From assembly GCA_003819975.1 (NCBI GenBank), contig RPPU01000109.1, forward strand, positions 1 to 10,086: 10,086 nt of DNA, in the 5' to 3' direction. Source of the stretch: Desulfobacteraceae bacterium. GTDB lineage: Bacteria > Desulfobacterota > DSM-4660 > Desulfatiglandales > HGW-15. Positions 7,384 through 10,086 of this stretch are shown here, in pieces. Numbering within the stretch: position 1 is the stretch's first letter; the number at the start of each line of letters is the position of its first letter. A program made the translations under genes and the position numbers. The notes under the pieces are model-generated. The model had not been told where the DNA came from. It saw nothing but the letters and a program-made list of their open reading frames with translations, and did no database searches.

Positions 7384-7505
7384 GAATATCGAATGTCGAA
7401 CACCGAATTTTGAATAACGAAGTAAAAAGCGAAAACAGATGAAGGCCTTTTATTATTCGATATTCCGCGAGAGGGCCGGGTTTATGACCCAGTACTTTGA
7501 TATTC
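7384..7505. repeat. GAANNNN seven-base-phased repeat island with inverted copies
   Basis: Bases 7384-7425 are six consecutive GAANNNN heptamers: GAATATC, GAATGTC, GAACACC, GAATTTT, GAATAAC, GAAGTAA. The first 11 bases (7384-7394) recur as a perfect inverted copy at 7455-7465, and GATATTC occurs again at 7499-7505. The 304-base gap between PNP and cytidine deaminase holds this island and the palindrome at 7218-7266. No reading frame, RNA gene or clear terminator is visible in the remainder. Confidence 0.6.
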
Positions 7506-7510
7506 GGCGT

Positions 7511-7930
7511 CTATGTTGTTAGTTTGAAGGCATGCGGCAGCAGTTCTTTGATCGTTAGGCCTTCCTCCAAGCCGTTAGTGTAAACAACGGCTTCCGGAGC
7601 CAATTCGGCCAGCCATTGGCGGCAGGCGCCGCAGGGCATGGTTTCGGCGACCGGGAACCGGCCGTTGGGATCGCGGGGCGCATCCAGGCAATAGACGGCC
7701 AGGGCGCGGATTTCCCGGGCGTCATGCATGCGCGCATGGGCAATGGCGACTCTTTCGGCGCAGATGCCTAAATTGCTGGAGGCGTTCTCGATGTTGGCGC
7801 CGATAAAGACCCCCTTTTCGGTCTCAACGGCGCAACCGACCCGATAGCGGGAATAGGGCGCATAGGCTTTCAGGGCGGCTTGCGCGGACGCTGTTAAAAG
7901 CGTTTTTGCCTGATCTTGATTCGGTTGCAT
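7511..7930 (-). CDS. cdd: Cytidine deaminase
   Basis: This enzyme hydrolytically deaminates cytidine and deoxycytidine to uridine and deoxyuridine in the cytosol (pyrimidine salvage). The 139-residue length matches the small tetrameric form. Zinc ligands are C57 in ICAER and C100 and C103 in PCGACRQ (99-105). E59 is the proton shuttle. GANIENAS (44-51) carries the conserved Asn and Glu that contact the ribose. YAPYSRYRVG (23-32) is the usual N-terminal signature. The ATG at 7930-7928 is fixed by GGAGG at 7940-7936, five bases upstream. It is transcribed toward the PNP gene and belongs functionally to the nucleoside-salvage set, though not to the same transcript. It is complete, with no abnormal residue. 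Confidence 0.96.
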   Translation of the reverse strand: MQPNQDQAKTLLTASAQAALKAYAPYSRYRVGCAVETEKGVFIGANIENASSNLGICAERVAIAHARMHDAREIRALAVYCLDAPRDPNGRFPVAETMPCGACRQWLAELAPEAVVYTNGLEEGLTIKELLPHAFKLTT

Positions 7931-7979
7931 AAGAACCTCCGATTTATGGTTGGCGGCCGATTGCGTTTAAAGATGATCG

Positions 7980-8008
7980 AGCATAACAGAATGAACTTGG
8001 TAAATCAA
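7980..8008 (-). promoter_or_regulatory. Candidate sigma-70 promoter for cytidine deaminase
   Basis: On the minus strand TTGATT (8008-8003) is followed after exactly 17 bases by TATGCT (7985-7980). Each box matches its consensus at 4 of 6 positions. The start would fall near 7973, with a leader of about 40 bases. A small dyad, AACTTG (7994-7999) and CAAGTT (8006-8011) with a six-base spacer, overlaps the -35 box and could be an operator. The evidence is modest. Confidence 0.4.
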
Positions 8009-8073
8009 GTTTGAGGAACTAAGCGGTAGGGGCAGGTTTCAAACCTGCCCCTACATGAGGAAAACCTCAAACT
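8008..8073. repeat. GTAG-footed REP-like palindrome 3 nested in an outer inverted repeat
   Basis: The core GTAGGGGCAGGTTT (8026-8039), one central C, and AAACCTGCCCCTAC (8041-8054) form a perfect 14-bp palindrome. It is enclosed by a perfect 9-bp outer inverted repeat, AGTTTGAGG (8008-8016) and CCTCAAACT (8065-8073). It lies in the 201-base gap between the divergent cytidine deaminase and small membrane protein genes, next to the candidate cdd promoter. Confidence 0.8.
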
Positions 8074-8131
8074 GCTGCTTGAATGGCGTGGAATAATGTC
8101 GGGCTAAAATAATAATGCGAGGAATAACAAT

Positions 8132-8539
8132 ATGCAATGGAGAGTTGTCGAAAAAACCGCCATCCAAAAAGTGTTTACGGCCATGATCGCGTTGTTTTTG
8201 ATTACCCTGATCCTTTTGATCGCGAGGAGTTATGTGATTGGAAGTCTTTGCCTGGTTGGATTTTGTTTTCTTTTTTGGAAATGGAGACAATATTTAGGCG
8301 AGGAAATTATTTTGACCCTCTTGATGCAGAACGCGGGACATATGCGTTTTAATGAATTGCTGGAACGTTTTACCGAAAAACAGGCGGAAGAAATTCTGGC
8401 GCGGTTGCAAAAAAAAGGCCTGGTCCGTAAAGACGAAGAGAGGGTCGTGCTCATCGAGCAGGGGCCGCCCGCAAACTCGGTTGAGAACCCGGAAGCGGCT
8501 TCTTCGAAATCCGGCAGTAAAGTGGAACCCAAACCTTAA
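8132..8539 (+). CDS. Small membrane protein with winged-helix-like C-terminal domain, unknown function
   Basis: I do not recognise this 135-residue protein as a named family. Two hydrophobic segments (about 13-30 and 34-49) form a probable membrane hairpin. They are followed by WKWRQY and a domain at about 57-108 that reads like a winged helix: a first helix EEIILTLLMQ, then GHMRFNELLERF, then AEEILARLQKKGLVRKDEE and a short beta strand VVLI. The phrase 'L-x-x-KKGLV' followed by a charged turn is typical of the recognition helix and wing of MarR/ArsR-like folds. The tail (111-135) is polar, Ser/Pro/Glu/Lys-rich and probably disordered. The start ATG at 8132 has GAGGAA (8119-8124) seven bases upstream. 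It stands alone between cytidine deaminase (divergent) and a CorA-type gene 157 bases downstream. Whether the domain binds DNA or protein is unknown. Confidence 0.75.
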   Translation: MQWRVVEKTAIQKVFTAMIALFLITLILLIARSYVIGSLCLVGFCFLFWKWRQYLGEEIILTLLMQNAGHMRFNELLERFTEKQAEEILARLQKKGLVRKDEERVVLIEQGPPANSVENPEAASSKSGSKVEPKP

Positions 8540-8696
8540 AAGTTATGATTTTCAAAGGCGAATACCTGGAATATCGAAAGAAAACAGGACGATTTTTTCC
8601 GAAATGGATCCGGCATTGATCTCTTTGGGGGATTCTGGTACGTTATCGCATAAAAAAACGGATCAAAAAACGTAACAAAAAGTCCGGGAGGCAATT

Positions 8697-9707
8697 ATGT
8701 CGGAATCAAGGTTTTTTCATATCTCGCACGCGGGGAAACTTCTCCGCGTTGATTCATTGGCCGAAGCCTTAAGCCTTGTCAAGAAAGGCGGTTATTTGTG
8801 GCTGGACTATTTTAAGCCCACCAAGGAAGACCTTTCCGCCCTGATCGAACCGTTGGGCATTCATCCTCTGGCGATTGAAGACTGTTTGGATCAGAGCCAG
8901 ATCCCCAAGATCGAAGACTTTCCCCAAAATACTTTTATCATTTTCAATGCTTTTCGTTGCGTTGACGGCAGGCTTGCGATCGATGAAGTGGACGCCTTTC
9001 TCGGCGCGCATTTTTTGATCACGGTCTCCGGGAACGGATCGGGTCATCAATGGCATCCGGGCGATATCGAACAGATGATCGAGAAGGACATGGGGACCGA
9101 CCGGCAAGGACCGGCTTTTTTATTGCATACGCTTCTCGATTATATCGTGGATCAAAAGTTCTTGGCCATCGAAGCCCTTGAAGAAGCCTTGGATGCGGCT
9201 GAGGATGCCTTACTGGCCGATGTGGCGCGTTTCAATCCGGCTGAACTGCTTGGTTTGCGCCGCGATCTGTTGGCGCTTCGCAAGAGTCTGTTCCACGAAC
9301 GGGAAATTTTGGTGAAGATCTGCCGTAAGGACAGTCCTTTTGTTCCGGAAAAAGCGATTTACTTTTACCGGGATATTTACGATCATCTGGCCAAGTTTTT
9401 CGAGTTGACCGAATCTTACCGGGACCTGGTTACCAGCCTCATGGAAATGTATTTGTCCATGCTGAACAATCAGATGGCCCTGGTCGCCAATGAGACCAAC
9501 GCCACGGTCCGGCGTTTGACGTTTATCACCACCATCTTTATGCCGCTTACGCTCCTGGCCGGAATCGGCGGCATGTCGGAATGGTCCATGATGACCGGTC
9601 CGGCCAATTGGAGGGTATCGTACCCTCTTTTTCTTCTGGGCATGGGGGTTATCGGATTTGTCAGCTATTATGTGCTGAAGCGGTTGGGAAAAAAGAAAAA
9701 CAGGTAG
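8697..9707 (+). CDS. CorA-family divalent cation transporter with GMS in place of GMN
   Basis: CorA proteins are pentameric inner-membrane channels for Mg2+ and sometimes Co2+, Ni2+ or Zn2+. This 336-residue copy has a typical N-terminal cytosolic domain with HPLAIEDCLDQSQIPKIEDF (56-75). A long helical stretch follows (about 137-280), including YDHLAKFFELTESYRDLV (228-245) and NNQMALVANETNATVRRLT (257-275). Two C-terminal membrane helices lie at about 274-291 and 308-328, and a basic tail LKRLGKKKNR ends the protein. The periplasmic loop after helix 1 reads GIGGMSEWSMMTGPANW (289-305). The normally near-invariant GMN is therefore G292-M293-S294. The rest looks intact, so this is probably a divergent subfamily and not a broken gene. 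The start ATG is fixed by GGGAGG (8686-8691). The 157-base gap before it shows no gene. No functional link to nucleosides is evident. Confidence 0.92.
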   Translation: MSESRFFHISHAGKLLRVDSLAEALSLVKKGGYLWLDYFKPTKEDLSALIEPLGIHPLAIEDCLDQSQIPKIEDFPQNTFIIFNAFRCVDGRLAIDEVDAFLGAHFLITVSGNGSGHQWHPGDIEQMIEKDMGTDRQGPAFLLHTLLDYIVDQKFLAIEALEEALDAAEDALLADVARFNPAELLGLRRDLLALRKSLFHEREILVKICRKDSPFVPEKAIYFYRDIYDHLAKFFELTESYRDLVTSLMEMYLSMLNNQMALVANETNATVRRLTFITTIFMPLTLLAGIGGMSEWSMMTGPANWRVSYPLFLLGMGVIGFVSYYVLKRLGKKKNR

Positions 9708-9756
9708 ATAGGCTGTGGGTTCATGGCCCGACCCGGATAGACCGAAGTCATGAGAT

Positions 9757-9827
9757 TTCACCGTTAAGACTCAAAGACGCTAAGATTTTAGTTCTTTAAT
9801 TTAGTGTCTTTGAGTCTTAGTGGTGAA
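9757..9827. repeat. Inverted repeat of the CTAAGAC/CAAAG family, copy 2
   Basis: The arm 9757-9783 pairs with 9801-9827 at 24 of 27 positions around a 17-base AT-rich loop. Both arms carry the pattern TTCACC..TAAGACTCAAAGAC..TAA. The layout (ACC foot, TAAG-AC-CAAAG stem, short AT-rich loop) matches the element at 2421-2497, so both belong to one interspersed family. It sits in the gap between the CorA gene and the edge gene. The paired stem could fold in RNA. Confidence 0.8.
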
Positions 9828-9855
9828 GAGTTTGGGTGCAATATAAGGGACACTT

Positions 9856-10086
9856 ATGAAAGATGACATGAAAACTATCTATCTGAGCGGGCCGATCATG
9901 GATGAACATGAGGGCCATGCCCGGGAGTGGCGGATTGCGGCCAAGGCGCTGTTAGCGGCGTCTTTTACGGTATTGGATCCCATGCGGCGCAATTTCCGCG
10001 ATCGGGAAATCGATTCGGCCAACGAGATCGTGGAGTTCGATTTACAGGACGTACGCGACGCCGACATTATTCTGGTGAATTACGGC
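9856..10086 (+). CDS. Nucleoside 2-deoxyribosyltransferase-family protein, N-terminal part (runs off the window)
   Basis: An open frame of 77 residues continues past the last base. It begins MKDDMKTIYLSGPIMDEHEG. IYLSGPI (8-14) is the nucleotide-binding loop typical of the nucleoside deoxyribosyltransferase/RCL fold. It is followed by AREWR (22-26), VLDPMRRNFRD (39-49) and NEIVEFDLQDVRDADIILVN (56-75), the family pattern of an acidic helix leading to the strand after the D-x-D motif. Members either exchange bases between deoxynucleosides or hydrolyse the N-glycosidic bond of deoxynucleotides. The catalytic Glu in an ELG-like motif would lie beyond the window, so activity cannot be confirmed. 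The ATG at 9856 has AAGGGA (9845-9850) five bases upstream. An internal ATG at 9868 is a less likely start. The role fits the nucleoside-salvage neighbours. Confidence 0.8.
   Translation, partial: MKDDMKTIYLSGPIMDEHEGHAREWRIAAKALLAASFTVLDPMRRNFRDREIDSANEIVEFDLQDVRDADIILVNYG

Noticed and set aside
6286..8073. CRISPR array
   Set aside because: The repeats are palindromes of different sequence at irregular distances, with genes between them and no cas genes.
8352..8675. Overlapping plus-strand frame across the end of the small membrane protein gene
   Set aside because: The Arg/Lys-rich composition and overlap with a frame that has a good ribosome site and sensible protein features mark it as a shadow.

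Overview
The window reads as an ordinary bacterial chromosome segment of moderate GC content. It carries a nucleoside uptake and salvage locus, followed by two genes of unrelated type and the start of one more nucleoside-related gene. No rRNA, tRNA, CRISPR array, phage gene or transposase gene is visible. The organism cannot be named from this alone. The BMP-type lipoprotein transporter, the many palindromic intergenic repeats and the CorA variant would fit an anaerobic, Desulfobacterota-like or similar environmental lineage, but that is inference.

Layout: 1-950 (+) is the 3' part of phosphopentomutase (deoB). 951-1202 holds a large phased palindrome, then a promoter overlapped by a perfect 10-bp dyad. 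1203-6235 (+) encodes a complete BMP-family nucleoside ABC transporter: lipoprotein, double ATPase and two permeases. 6385-7206 (+) is a trimeric-type purine nucleoside phosphorylase. 7207-7510 is repeat-rich. 7511-7930 (-) is cytidine deaminase. 8132-8539 (+) is a small membrane protein with a winged-helix-like tail. 8697-9707 (+) is a CorA-family divalent cation channel with GMS in place of GMN. 9856-10086 (+) is the start of a nucleoside 2-deoxyribosyltransferase-family protein that runs off the edge.

How the genes fit together: the lipoprotein captures a nucleoside, and the ATPase and permeases import it. PNP phosphorolyses purine nucleosides to base plus (deoxy)ribose-1-phosphate, and phosphopentomutase converts that sugar to the 5-phosphate for central metabolism. 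Cytidine deaminase feeds cytidine into uridine. The edge gene may exchange or hydrolyse deoxyribosyl bonds. A promoter with an overlapping operator-like dyad sits before the lipoprotein gene and is the best candidate control point.

The most unusual content is between the genes. At least four kinds of palindromic or phased repeat occupy nearly every sizeable intergenic gap and no coding region: a TCGNNN six-base-phased palindrome, a GAANNNN seven-base-phased island, three GTAG-footed REP-like palindromes, and two copies of a CTAAGAC/CAAAGAC inverted repeat. I see no strong evidence of a wholly new multi-gene system. The best leads are the promoter dyad, the CorA GMS variant, the membrane-anchored winged-helix protein and the repeat families.
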